DNA from: Acholoe squamosa
Taxonomy: Eukaryota; Annelida; Polychaeta; Phyllodocida; Polynoidae
Direction of reading: 5' to 3'
NCBI GenBank assembly: GCA_949317995.1
Contig: OX439043.1
Span: forward strand, 63,586,822-63,650,821
DNA length: 64,000 nucleotides
Made by a program: the position numbers and the translations under genes. The notes under the pieces are model-generated. The model saw only the letters and a list, made by a program, of their open reading frames with translations. It made no database searches and was not told where the DNA came from. Positions 12,205 through 23,380 of the stretch are shown here, in pieces; positions within the stretch are counted from its first letter, which is position 1; the number at the start of each line of letters is the position of its first letter.

Positions 12205-15139
12205 AATATAAGGATTTACTGTGGTAGCTGTAACCAGTGGGATCCTGATTGCTGCTAAGCCGAACAACCTGAGATAATGGACATACATTACCTGGACTTT
12301 ACAGGCCGAACTCACTGTCTTGATTAATGCGGGACTGTCATCTGACATGCAGCTACTACTTCTACTATTATTACTATGAACATTCTGGATATTCCATCCA
12401 TTGTGTGATGCCATACGTGACACAGATCTACATCTTATGAACTCTAAAAGGTCCCGAGAGGCCCTGAGTCATTATTGTTTCCGGATCATAACAGCCCAGG
12501 CACCGAGTAACAAACTGTACTTACTGGAGGATTTTACGTCTTCAGGATCATCAAGAAGACTTTCCGGGTGATATGAACAAATTTATTATCATTCCATATG
12601 AAAGTTAGACACATTTGTCAAGTATCCTACTACCCTGGTAGGTTACTAATAGCTTTAAAATATGTATCTGGCACATTGTTAAGTCCAGATTTACTACACC
12701 ATTTGTGTTCATGGTTAACAGTTTTTCCGGTGCTATAAATATATAAATACCTAAAGTTTGTTAATATATATATCAGACTCAAATCTGTACATTCGTATCA
12801 AAATGTAAATATTATTAAATTATTGTAGTCTGTACTATTTTCTAAAAGAAATAGGTATTTGTAAAATAACATTCATCCCTAACTATGGTTGAAACAAATG
12901 GTAATATAGAAATATTGGTATTCTAGTATATTGATTTTAACAGTTGCACTTTAAGGACATTCCTGTCCTGGTTAATAACTATAAAGTTATTCCAAGTTAA
13001 TAATGAGGTATATGGAATGACAATATCTGTCTTCCACTATTACTGTATAGGTCATCATGAATGATTCTTATGTGTAGATGTATAAAATTTAGTGAATACT
13101 ACCAATAACACAACATCCTAAATGGTGTATTCTCACATATTTACTATACTACAATATGTATATATCTTAAATACTTCTATACACTATTAACTTTGAGTCA
13201 GGCAACTTGTCAGCTAGCCTTGCATCCTGTGTTTAATATATTATTGTTGTAAATACTATAACTTAGTTACTACCCGTGATGTAACACCTTGTAATAGTCT
13301 TGGTGGGGGTAGTGTAGGGGCACGGTTTAGTATTAGCATCTATGGCTTACAAGTTGACTGTTTTCCGAGTGGGGTGTGCTTTCTAAGTTGGGGCTGGTTA
13401 CGCCTGGTGGGTGGTGGCAGCACTGTCCCCCAGGCTTCCTGGCTTAAACAAGAGGGGTTGCCACCCAACCCCTGTGGCTATATAATAGTCGGGTCCGAAG
13501 CTAGTGGGGCAGAATCCTCCCGGATTCTGTATGTACACCTTAAGACCTCACTGACTCCGAAACCTTACCTGGTAGTCATTAGTAAGAACTATACGAACAG
13601 TGATACAACCACTCGGAATGCCTTTATCTCCCTGTATGTTAGGATACAGGGAGATAAAGGCATAAACTTGTTGCCTTCTGAACTGGATATCCTTGTATTC
13701 GTGATCCTTTCCAAACAGTTGCAAACCAATCTAAGATCGAACCATTACAATATCTTTATCTGCGGAATAATGAGATATGCAATGCATTAAAGGTATCTTT
13801 ATTTGCGTATTAATTGGAAATGCAATGCACCCTTTAGCCTATCCTGATAAAGTAATGTGGGATAGCTGCTTAATTTGACTGAGAATTTCGTTGTAAACTA
13901 CATTTACCCTTCTCTGTGTTAATTCAGGGTTTTCCTTTTTTTTTACTATAGCCTTTCTGAAACAAAAATCTATCATTAGCTAATTTTATTGTGAGAGTCC
14001 TCCTTAAGCCTATATCATCAGAAAACCATAGTAGACGCGAGCCACTCAAATTGGTCTGCTAGGTCACAGTTACTGTGGCTATTCAAATTAATATCATTAT
14101 CATTAATTTCAATCTAACAGCATTCTTCTGGTGACATCTTAAACAATTTAACCTAGGGTTGATATTAGTACTGTGGTGTAATAGACGGACAGGTCTTCTT
14201 GTGATTTGTACCTGTAAAACTGAAGAACAATGAGAAGCCCACTGGAGCCAGGGGCATATCTCCTTGAGGACCTGACCTCAAGCTCCAGAATAAATATTAC
14301 ATGAAAAAATTAAAATTGCTCTTCCAGCATGATATCAATGAGTGACACTTACCAGAAGTCTCAAAACATTCACACCAACCATCATTTTGATACTAAGGGC
14401 AAAATATTTTGTTGCAATTCAAACCTGATTTGAATATTCAACATAGTCTTACCTCTTACATTTATTCACACTGTTACATTTTTATGATCATTTTAAGGTG
14501 GGTTGCGGGGATTGAATCTAAGATCCTAGATTTTCGCAATTTTTCTTTCACAGGCAGCTAGAATCATGTAGAATCAAAATAGGAAAAGGAAAGTAGGGGG
14601 TCCTGCCCTACCTTTTTTTTATATTGAATTAAAATATTTCAATTTTCACCTAAAAATTTGATGAAAATTCCTCAGGTTTGAGAATCTTTTTTTTCCTGTC
14701 AATAACCATCAAACAAAAAATAGATATGATGAATGTTCTAGTACTCATAATTATCATGAATGTTCTAGTATTACTGTTTTAACATAGGTTTTAACATAGG
14801 TTTTGGCCATTTGAACTAACAAAGTAATTGAAAAATTAACTAAAATCCATATTTGAAGCATTGCGTGATAAAACCCTCATATGCATTTTTACTGGCCAAA
14901 AATGGAGCTATTCTGATAAATATATCCTATATCCACTATGGGTTCATTTTCAATGGCATCGACCCACCTTCAAAGGGTGTTTATATATTTTCTGTCCCTT
15001 CTTATTCATGTCTTCTGCACACATACTGGGACACATTTCAAACCATGAGTATAACCTTAGTTGTTGGAATGGTGTCAAACAACTGGTACATAATCATATA
15101 TTTGTGATACGTAATTCAATTCTAGATACACATGATGTG
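12205..15139. other. Non-coding DNA upstream of the GPCR
   Basis: Mostly AT-rich sequence without supported genes. A perfect 20-bp stem with a 6-base loop is at 13618-13663 (ATGCCTTTATCTCCCTGTAT and its complement). The GPCR frame is open back to 14861, but no ATG precedes 15140. The start of TATA-poor DNA near 14500-14800 shows no clear promoter. A retroelement LTR could be hidden here, but I could not find paired ends. Confidence 0.4.
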
Positions 15140-16765
15140 ATGACTACAGAACAAACAGTGGGTATGACGAACACTTCAAATGACATCCAAATTGAGCAAA
15201 GCATGAAGATGGCAATATCACACATCAAATTCTCAACAGTGACAGCCATCTGCGGGACATTCATCCTCATTGCAAATGGAATCCTGCTCCTCACTCTTCT
15301 TCGTTTCAAGTCCAACCACCTCAAACATTCTACGCGGTACTTTCTTTTGCACAAGACCTTTGGTTACTGGATTCTAGGTTTGCTGCTGGTTTGCTTGCCA
15401 TATGTACCACTGAAGCATTGCACCTACTTCATTCTGACTTCAAATATATTTGTCCGAACCATTATCTGGGGAATGTTCTTTTTATGCCTTGACAGCTTTA
15501 TTACCATCATACGACCTTATACCCACAGATCTGTTATGACCAGGGGCTGTGCCAAATCTCTCCTATTTCTTCTCTTTTTGACACATATAATATACTTCCT
15601 CATGTACTCCCTTTTTGGGTCTGACCCTCCTCTTGAGGGTGCATACTGTTCTACAGATGACAGCCCTTATGGGCCTGTAGCCATGCTTGTTCATATGTCT
15701 TTAAGTGTCATAATCATCTCCACCGTCCTGGTAATGCAAGTGTATATGGTCATTAAGTTGTGGAAAAGGTCAGGTTCGGTTATGCCCCAGAATCATAGCC
15801 ATGGGGTGTCACCCTCTGCATCCCCTGCTGTTTCCAATCAACCCCAAATGATTCATGCCATTGCTGTTCCCACTGTTACTACCGTTGCCACTGATGTTGC
15901 TTCTCACCCCTATGCTATCGGTGTTTCAGCTCAATCCTCAGTGACCAATGCCATTGATGTTGCCCCTAAGCCCCCAGTGACCCATGGTATTGGTGTTGCC
16001 CCTCAACCCCAAGTGGCCCATGCCATCGATGTGGCCACTAAAGCCCCAATGGTCCATGATATTGGTATTGCCACTGAACCCCCAGTGACACATAGATTTA
16101 GTGTTCCAACTCAATCCCAAGTTACCCATGCTAAGGGTATTGCCACTCACTGCCCCATAAACAAAGCCATTAGTGTTGTTACTCAACACCCTGTCACCCA
16201 TGTCACCTGTGTTGGAACTGAATCCCCAGTGGCTCATTCCATTGGTGTTACCACTCAAGCCTCAGTGACGCATGCCTTCTCAGTTGCCACTCAAGCTCCA
16301 ATGACTCATGGCATTGGTGTTGGAGCTCAACTCCTTCTGGCACCTGCTATCTGTGTAGAACCCGCATTTGGCCATGCCATCACTGCTGTTCAACCTACTC
16401 AGCCCAATCCTTCAAAAAGTAAGATGAAGAAGCCGCGCACGCGTCTGGAGTGTCTGGTTCAACTGCTAGTTGTCTCTGGCATCTGCACCAGTCTCTGCTG
16501 GCTACCCTCACTTCTGGCCAACATTTTCTACTTATCAGGACTGCTAACCCTTGATAAATTGACACTTACAAGGATGAGGGGTTATCTTGTTATCTTTCAT
16601 ACAGTTGATGGTGTTCTCCAGCCCTGTATTGCCATCCTGATGAGCCAGGAGCTGAGATCAGCTGTTAAGAAGATAATATGTGACCGGATCTGCGAAAAGG
16701 GCCCTTGGTGCATGTGCATTAAGGTCCCTATTCCCGGTACATGTCACATATGTAAGTGTGGTTGA
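15140..16765 (+). CDS. Orphan rhodopsin-class (class A) G-protein-coupled receptor
   Basis: A single-exon 541-residue frame. Seven hydrophobic segments lie at about residues 31-56, 67-91, 97-126, 138-159, 179-208, 438-466 and 480-503. Family marks: DSF at 118-120 in place of DRY, the CWLP motif of helix 6 (453-456), a QPCIAIL end to helix 7 in place of NPxxY, and Cys94 and Cys170 placed for the extracellular disulfide. The third intracellular loop is huge (about 228 residues), and residues 236-405 are about 12 copies of a 13-residue repeat close to PVTHAIGVATQ. The C-terminus is Cys-rich, suitable for palmitoylation. The first in-frame ATG is 15140. The ligand is unknown. The altered DRY and NPxxY motifs may change coupling. 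Confidence 0.85.
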   Translation: MTTEQTVGMTNTSNDIQIEQSMKMAISHIKFSTVTAICGTFILIANGILLLTLLRFKSNHLKHSTRYFLLHKTFGYWILGLLLVCLPYVPLKHCTYFILTSNIFVRTIIWGMFFLCLDSFITIIRPYTHRSVMTRGCAKSLLFLLFLTHIIYFLMYSLFGSDPPLEGAYCSTDDSPYGPVAMLVHMSLSVIIISTVLVMQVYMVIKLWKRSGSVMPQNHSHGVSPSASPAVSNQPQMIHAIAVPTVTTVATDVASHPYAIGVSAQSSVTNAIDVAPKPPVTHGIGVAPQPQVAHAIDVATKAPMVHDIGIATEPPVTHRFSVPTQSQVTHAKGIATHCPINKAISVVTQHPVTHVTCVGTESPVAHSIGVTTQASVTHAFSVATQAPMTHGIGVGAQLLLAPAICVEPAFGHAITAVQPTQPNPSKSKMKKPRTRLECLVQLLVVSGICTSLCWLPSLLANIFYLSGLLTLDKLTLTRMRGYLVIFHTVDGVLQPCIAILMSQELRSAVKKIICDRICEKGPWCMCIKVPIPGTCHICKCG

Positions 16766-18285
16766 GCAGATTCTTAGATGAGGACATTTTGATTAATTAA
16801 GATGGGTTTTGGCTTATTGAAAATCCCGCTCTCCTGATAAAAACGTCAGCATCCTTTTCCAACAATTCCCAACATGCTAGATCTGGAGCTATTCCAGTTG
16901 TACAAGAAGTATCTTGTACAACTAAATTACAGCCTAATTGTACAGCGCGCTTTTACTGTCACCAGTCATACCTCCATAGATGTCAGTGTCTTTTCCCAGT
17001 CATCCTGTGCACAGTAGAGCCCATTTGGTACGATCAGCCTCTACAACTGGAGGCTGATCGTACTACAAAGTTTAGTGTCTGTTTCTACCCAGATAAAATC
17101 GAACCTACCTCTCTTAGTCTGAAGTTAGCTAAAATGATTTTGCCCAGATTTCACAAGCTACCTTTCCAAGGCCTGCTGCTCTTTACATAGGTGGAGCTTT
17201 AACACAAACGAATATGAATGTACTGTACCAACCAGCTATTTTCAAGCCAAAGGTGTAGCCTTTAGCCTAGGTGTCAATTATAAGTGGGATTTCATGGCAG
17301 TTCCTTTATTTTGATTGAAATGCTTAGTGTAAACTCCACATTTAATGGGGTTTAGACACCCACAACAGAGCCTCTCCATTTAGGACGCATGTTCACTGTC
17401 TCACATCATTTTCATTTACCTCCCCTGAGGTTGCTCTGGGTTTATCACAAGGTCACAGATCCAACATTGAGAATAATCTTTTTAATGAGTGTTTTGTAAT
17501 ATACACAGGTCAGGTGTTTTTATTCTTCTTCCTTGCTCCTGCAATAATTTATAAAACTATTATGTTTTTTTTTCGTTAAATGGTACGTCAGGTTGAATTG
17601 TAAAAGCCTGGTGATCACCATTATTTTGACATCCAAAGGCTTTTCCATGGTATAGCCTATGCCTACCAGAAAAGTCCTCATGCAACCACACTGCCACCTG
17701 GTGTAAAGAAGACAACTATCCCTTAGACAACACTAGATGTACTACCCTTAGTCAAAGTGACTGATTTTCTCCCTTGGCTAAGTCTAGTCAGCTTGCCTGA
17801 ATAGGTTAGTCAATAATACTAACATGTTAGTTAGATGTTAGTCATATGTTGGGTGTTTTGCCTAATGTTGAGTGTTTTACCAAAGTTGAATAATATTTAC
17901 TAACCTTCTTGTGTGTGTAGTCACACCATGTTGAGAAATTCAGTCCAGTGTTAACCCCAGGGGCACTGATACCATTGCAGAATTAAATCGATCTCTGCTT
18001 GATAACATCCTGACAGACAATTAGCCATGTCCACAATGTTGCCAGTTACCATTTTGCTCAGCAGGTGGCAGCATAAATATCTCTTGTCCAACCACAATAC
18101 TGCACCAGCAAAAGACATTGCAATAGTAGACTTATAATGCATATCCTACACACCTTTCGTGACACATAATAAGTTATCATAGTGCATTAATACGCGGTGT
18201 CTGCATACTATTTTACGTTTTAGATTTGTCATTTTTACTAGATAAAATTAACGACAAATCTGCATTGTGTATTAGTTGGAAAAAT
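16766..18285. other. Non-coding DNA downstream of the GPCR, with hairpins
   Basis: No gene recognised. Two hairpins stand out: an 11-bp stem around AGTTGTACAAG at about 16896-16922, and a 14-bp perfect stem (GTACGATCAGCCTC) at 17028-17063. Both are short and without a known role. Confidence 0.4.
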
Positions 18286-18543
18286 TACCGTAATCCCCCG
18301 CGCATAAGGTGCGTGTTATATGCTAATCAAATGCCCCCTTGCACTTTATAGGATGTACCCAAAGGCTACGTTTACTATAGAGAAGTTCTAAACCTTCAAA
18401 ATTCAGACCCTAGGTGTGCCTTATAGCTTTCTCTTCAACTCAGGGTGAGTCTTATAGGTGGCACAAATTAGGGAGTAAGCCCCGAAGGTTATGTATCTAA
18501 TCTGTGTAGGTGGGATGCGCCTTATACATGGGAGATTACTATA
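18286..18543. mobile_element. MITE with TA-flanked ends (mariner/Tc1-like)
   Basis: The left end TACCGTAATCCCCCGCGCAT and the complement of the right end (TATAGTAATCTCCCATGTAT) are about 28-bp imperfect inverted repeats beginning with TA. The body is 258 bp and non-coding. Words such as GCGCCTTATA recur near both ends. The assignment to a TA-target family is from the termini only. Confidence 0.6.
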
Positions 18544-19047
18544 CAGGTTTTATATACACCAATTTTAAGTCAACAACCAATCTGATTGACAGTGAGTGAA
18601 TACAATTGTTTAGTACATTCAATAGGTTTGTAGGGGCCGGCATCACCTTATATATAGGCCTTTATCTCACGATTCTGGCCTCTACAGTGCCTTTTTGGTC
18701 ATAACCCCAGTTCCTTATCCAGCAATAACCGTGTACCGGGCCTTGTGCGTTATGGAAAATCAATGGATTCTTATTTATTTCGAAAAAATGGATACAAAAT
18801 GTAGGCGAACACCTACTAGAGATCATATATTTGGTGGTGTTAGAAGAACAGGGCTTGACATGCTTGGATTCTACCCGAAAAATGTGTGTAAAGGTGGAGG
18901 TATGTCGGACAGAGTGACAACATGGCCACGACGGCTTGGCAAACCGTGCAGATAGCATGCACTTAGAAAATGTCTTCTCCTTCATTAAATACAGGGTTAT
19001 ACGGTAAGAAATTAATACAAAATGGAGAAGAATGTGAGATAAACACC

Positions 19048-19206
19048 TTAATGTATGTTATGGGAACGCACTCGTGGATTTACTATGCCTTTAATGTATG
19101 TTATGGGAACGCACAAGTGGATTTACGGGTTAATAATCCACAACCCCGAAGGGGGAGTGGATTATTAACCCGTAAATCCACTCGTGCGTTCCCATAACAT
19201 ACATTA
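19048..19206. repeat. 50-bp inverted repeat with an adjacent third copy
   Basis: Arms 19092-19141 and 19157-19206 are complementary over 50 bp with one mismatch, around a 15-base GC-rich loop. A further direct copy of the first about 38 bp (TTAATGTATGTTATGGGAACGC...) lies just upstream, at about 19048-19088. The arrangement suggests a recent inverted duplication. Confidence 0.85.
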
Positions 19207-19315
19207 AACGCATAATATATACTAGTACAGGTCGTTCGAGAGATGTTTTCCTATGATGCTTGTTCCTTCCAGTTCAGATAGCCATTGCTTTGTTGATACC
19301 AAGTTGACCTGCACT

Positions 19316-19316
19316 C

Positions 19317-19381
<65 letters not shown>
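19316..19381. repeat. (TA)n microsatellite
   Basis: About 33 uninterrupted TA units. Long Ile/Tyr frames across it are artefacts of the repeat. Confidence 0.97.
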
Positions 19382-19383
<2 letters not shown>

Positions 19384-20022
19384 CCATCCGAAGAGGTGGA
19401 TTTGGGGCTTTGCTCAACCCAAACTGTCATTCTGTGTTTGGTTCTTATAGCCCTAAGTGAGCCAAAGAGCCACCAGTAATACAAACTGCTACAGGTGTAA
19501 TTATTAACTAATCCACATCGTACCTGTTGACTGTGTGATAAATTTGTAGATCTACTAGATGTATTCAGTATCCAATCAACATTGTACATTGACAGGATGT
19601 TAACTTCATTTGCTAGATATGTATCGGCAAGTGATTTGTATTCAACATTGACACTATGCTATGTTACTCTTCTCACTAGGTGTGGTCAAAACCCAGGGGT
19701 CAATATCATAACCAAACTGAATTGTACAATGACTAGAAAATGTTCAATATATACTCTAGAATCTGATTTGTGTAGTGACTGTAGATTTGTACAGTGACTG
19801 TAGAAAATGTTTATTTTATTTACCAGAATCTGAATTGTACAGTCAGAGTAGAAGAAGTACACTATATTTACTTTTTGTATGTCAAAAGAGTAAAACTGAA
19901 TATCTACAATAGCATTAGTTATAGCATTAACCTATCCCTACTGTCCACAATTAGTATAACATCCTATCTGTAATTATTCATTAGATGTAATAGTTACTAA
20001 TCTGAATTGTGCATTACAGTCA
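19382..20022. other. Non-coding DNA
   Basis: AT-rich with short direct repeats around 19720-19860 (GTGACTGTAGA-type words). No gene seen. Confidence 0.4.
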
Positions 20023-20110
20023 TGTGACACGATCTGCGAAAAGGGCCCTTAGTGCAGGGGGGAATAAGGACCTCTTTCCCAGTACATGTCATTTTGCAGT
20101 ATGATTGAAT
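20023..20110 (+). pseudogene. Decayed copy of the GPCR 3' end
   Basis: About 88 bp match the last codons of the receptor at 16676-16765, including the block GATCTGCGAAAAGGGCCCTT and the later GTACATGTCA. It carries substitutions, including a stop where the parent has Trp, and small indels. No other receptor exons or helices remain nearby. It looks like the residue of a tandem duplication of the GPCR or of its 3' flank. Confidence 0.7.
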
Positions 20111-20173
20111 CAGTAAAAAATCTGCCGGAATAAATGATTTCCTCTTTTACTTTTCATAGCAACCAAAATAATC

Positions 20174-20258
20174 CCAGTGGGCACAGAACGTTGGATCAAT
20201 GTTGATCAACCATGATCAAGGTTATTTCAATGTTGATTCAACGTTCTGTGCCCACTGG
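20174..20258. repeat. Short MITE-like inverted repeat
   Basis: The ends CCAGTGGGCACAGAACGTT and its exact complement (20174-20192 and 20240-20258) enclose a short body with further GTTGATC/GATCAAC symmetry. It is non-coding, and probably a minimal MITE. Confidence 0.7.
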
Positions 20259-20852
20259 TTTACAATGACAGTCTATAGTCTGAACACAAATTTGTTATTA
20301 TTGCAATGGCAGCAAAATTATCTAGGAGAATCTTTGCTCAAGGCAATCCATTTTAAAACCTGTGACCTAAACTGTTAAAAGCTTTCTCCCCCTTGGGGGC
20401 ATGTTTGCCCTCATCTGGGTGTTGATATTTTAAGTTACCTTTATCCTCCTATTAGATGTGAATATTTAGAGTTGTTAATCATTTTTGTCTAGCCTTGATA
20501 AATAAAAAGGAATTTAAATACAAACTTCATCCCATTATCATTTCCATAATCTTTTACATTAATTTTCCTGTTATCATTCTTTTCTTTATCTCTCTTTTTT
20601 AGAGGAAATTCAACCATTATAATTTTATATGAGTATATCACTTCAGGGGGGCGTTTATGCCCATGGTCACTCTACAATTCATTCATGTTAAGTTTAAATA
20701 TTTTGGCAGATTTATTACATAAATCGTGGGGCGTTTTCATATTATGGGGCACCAGTAATGATATAATGGAGGCCTACTGGTTTCAAACTTAACTGGTCAT
20801 TCAAACGAATCAATGTTCACTTCTGATGCCTAGTCTACTCAGTCTAAACCTT
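20259..20852. other. Non-coding DNA
   Basis: No gene or repeat recognised. Confidence 0.35.
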
Positions 20853-21133
20853 CCTGTTTTAGTCCCGTGACTCCATCCTTTTGGAGTTCATATCGGCAAA
20901 ACGTTCAACTGGGCAGAAAAAGTTTCCTTTTAACAATGGAAGTATAATGCATTCGTGTTTTAAGTTTTACTAACGTTTGAAAAGAAACGTCCTGTTTTAG
21001 TCCCGTAACCCCATCCCTTTGGAGTTCATATCGACAAAACGTTCAACTGGGCAGAAAAAAAAGTTTTCTTTTAACATTGATGATATATGCATTCGGGGCT
21101 TTAAAGTTTTACTAACATTTGAAAAGAAACGTC
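20853..21133. repeat. Two-copy tandem duplication, 138-bp period
   Basis: CCTGTTTTAGTCCCGT begins at 20853 and again at 20991. The copies share most of their length (TTGGAGTTCATATCG, AAAACGTTCAACTGGGCAG, TTGAAAAGAAACGTC) with point changes and a few inserted bases. Confidence 0.85.
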
Positions 21134-21209
21134 AAAAGTCGTTTCTTGATGTACTCATGTAACATGTTTTTCTTCTATGTTAAAAAAACTAGGTTAAAGG
21201 AAACTAATT

Positions 21210-21381
21210 CAGGGGCGTAGGAAGCAAATTTTTATTGGGGGGGGGCTAGGGTCTCGGTTGGGGGGGGCTAGGGTCTCGGTTGGGGGGGGGGCTGCTATAT
21301 TTTTATATAGGCTTATATAGGGAACCTCCTCATTATTGGGGGGTCCCAGCCCCCCTGGCCCCCCCTTTACCTAGGCCCCTG
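21210..21381. mobile_element. Short MITE with CAGGGGC ends
   Basis: The left end CAGGGGCGTAGGAA and the complement of the right end CAGGGGCCTAGGTA form inverted repeats. TAATT flanks both sides (21205-21209 and 21382-21386), a likely 5-bp target duplication. The interior contains two copies of a GGGGGGCTAGGGTCTCGGTT unit. Confidence 0.65.
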
Positions 21382-22383
21382 TAATTCAACAGTTAAAATG
21401 TAGCTAATAAATGTTTTCAGATCATAGAAAAAGCTTTGGAAAACCGTTGTCTCTTTTTTTTTTTAACTCAACTTCTCATAACGTTATTAAACGTTTGTTT
21501 GTTATTTTTTACGTAGGGAGCAAGTAAACCACAGGCAAAGTCACGGCAATGGATCTGTATAGCAACTGTCAAATTTACCTAGACCTCCTTATCAGTCACA
21601 TTTTTACCACATAGGCCTTTAAAGATTTAGTGCACTGTAGTGGAAACTTTTAGACATCCAAGCCACTTGTGCTGCGACCTACTGCATTCTATATACCTAT
21701 TTATATACCTATGAATAGTGAAATTTATTACTAATGTGTATTTGGCTCGTCTCGTTTGAATCACTCACCAAAGAGTGACATGTAAAAAGGAACAATATTT
21801 TATCCCAGCACTGAGACATTCCTTAACCCTTTAGGGGCACCTGTGGATCAGTGTGTCATGCTCATTGGGCAGCGTGACACATTAATTAAGTGCTTGTGAA
21901 TCTTCTTACAGGCATTACATTGGGGCAGCATGCTGACGTTTCAAAAGTGTATCGATCCCAGAGGGTCGGTATGATCCTAGTGAGTTATATAACATCTAAA
22001 CAAAGAGTTTTGGGAATCACGCTCATATGAGGCCCTTTTAAAATCAAGAATGATACAATATATTAGAGTGGGGTTTGTTTCCCTCGCTCAAACGACGATG
22101 TCCCATGTCACTAGGCCCCAAATTTCCCATGTGGCCCTGTCATTTTAGTTTTTTTTAATTGTTTGCAGTAGCCAATGTTGATACAGCTATCCTTACTGAC
22201 AACATAGAGTTTACCGAACATCATAGTCATAGGCCCTAATTGAAAGTGCTGATCAAATCTTAATTAATAGATGTTTTTTGTTTGTTAAAAAATACCATAT
22301 TACCTTCTTCCGGCTGAAGGTTCAACACCTATGTAATTATAATAGCTTATTATCTCGTTTCTTAGATAATATCTCCCCCTTAG
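21382..22383. other. Non-coding DNA
   Basis: AT-rich and without a supported gene. The TTTTAAC/AACGTT-type words seen upstream reappear near 21480. Confidence 0.35.
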
Positions 22384-23170
22384 GCTAAGGCAGATGGATG
22401 TTATTCCAATTGAAAGAGAAAGTACTTAGGGTAAGGCAGATGGATGTTATTCCAATTGAAAGAGAAAGTACTTAGGGTAAGGCAGATGGATGTTATTCCA
22501 ATTGAAAGAGAAAGTACTTAGGGTAAGGCAGATGGATGTTATTCCAATTGAAAGAGAAAGTACTTAGGGTAAGGCAGATGGATGTTATTCCAATTGAAAG
22601 AGAAAGTACTTAGGGTAAGGCAGATGTATGTTATTCCAATTGAAATAGAAAGTACTTAGGGTAAGGCAGATGTATGTTATTCCAATTGAAAGAGAAAGTA
22701 CTTGGGCTAAGGCAGATGTATGTTATTCCAATTGAAAGAGAAAGTACTTAGGGTAAGGCAGATGTATGTTATTCCAATTGAAAGAGAAAGTACTTAGGGT
22801 AAGGCAGATGGATGTTATTCCAATAGAAAGAGAAAGTACTTAGGGTAAGGCAGATGTATGTTATTCCAATTGAAAGAGAAAGTACTTAGGGTAAGGCAGA
22901 TGGATGTTATTCCAATAGAAAGAGAAAGTACTTAGGGTAAGGCAGATGTATGTTATTCCAATTGAAAGAGAAAGTACTTAGGCTAAGGCAGATGTATGTT
23001 ATTCCAATTGAAAGAGAAAGTACTTAGGGTAAGGCAGATGGATGTTATTCCAATTGAAAGAGAAAGTACTTAGGGTAAGGCAGATGGATGTTATTCCAAT
23101 TGAAAGAGAAAGTACTTAGGGTAAGGCAGATGGATGTTATTCCAATTGAAGGAGAAAGTACTTAGGGTAG
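22384..23170. repeat. 46-bp minisatellite, about 17 copies
   Basis: The unit begins GGCAGATGGATGTTATTCC and includes AATTGAAAGAGAAAGTACTT. Copies differ mainly at GGATG/GTATG, ATTG/ATAG and GGGTAAG/GGCTAAG, so higher-order patterns can be followed. It ends about 200 bp before the left LTR of the provirus. No reading frame spans it. Confidence 0.95.
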
Positions 23171-23375
23171 GTTCACATAAAGACGTCCACATACCTTGAA
23201 ACGTCCACCCAACAGAATCGTCCTTGATATTGGTTTGGGTGCTTGATTAACCTTACCAGCTGGTTGATGAAATGCTCATCAAAATTTTAGCTTAAGCCGT
23301 GTGTCCACAGGGCATCAAAAATTGTGACGACAAAACCCAGTGATTTTGTTGAACGATAAAACCACTTTTGTCGTC
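23171..23375. other. Unique DNA flanking the provirus
   Basis: Short spacer between the minisatellite and the 5-bp duplication AGTTC at 23376-23380. Confidence 0.5.
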
Positions 23376-23380
23376 AGTTC

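Noticed and set aside
13374-13790. 138-residue plus-strand frame
   Set aside because: It starts at GTG, spans a perfect hairpin and shows no family pattern.
15938-16258. Minus-strand Gly/Asn-rich repeat protein
   Set aside because: Antisense shadow of the 13-residue repeat of the GPCR.
19251-19589. Frames rich in Ile-Tyr
   Set aside because: They are translations of the TA microsatellite.
22384-23170. Regularly spaced repeats resembling a CRISPR array
   Set aside because: The copies are contiguous with no unique spacers, and the genome is animal. It is a minisatellite.
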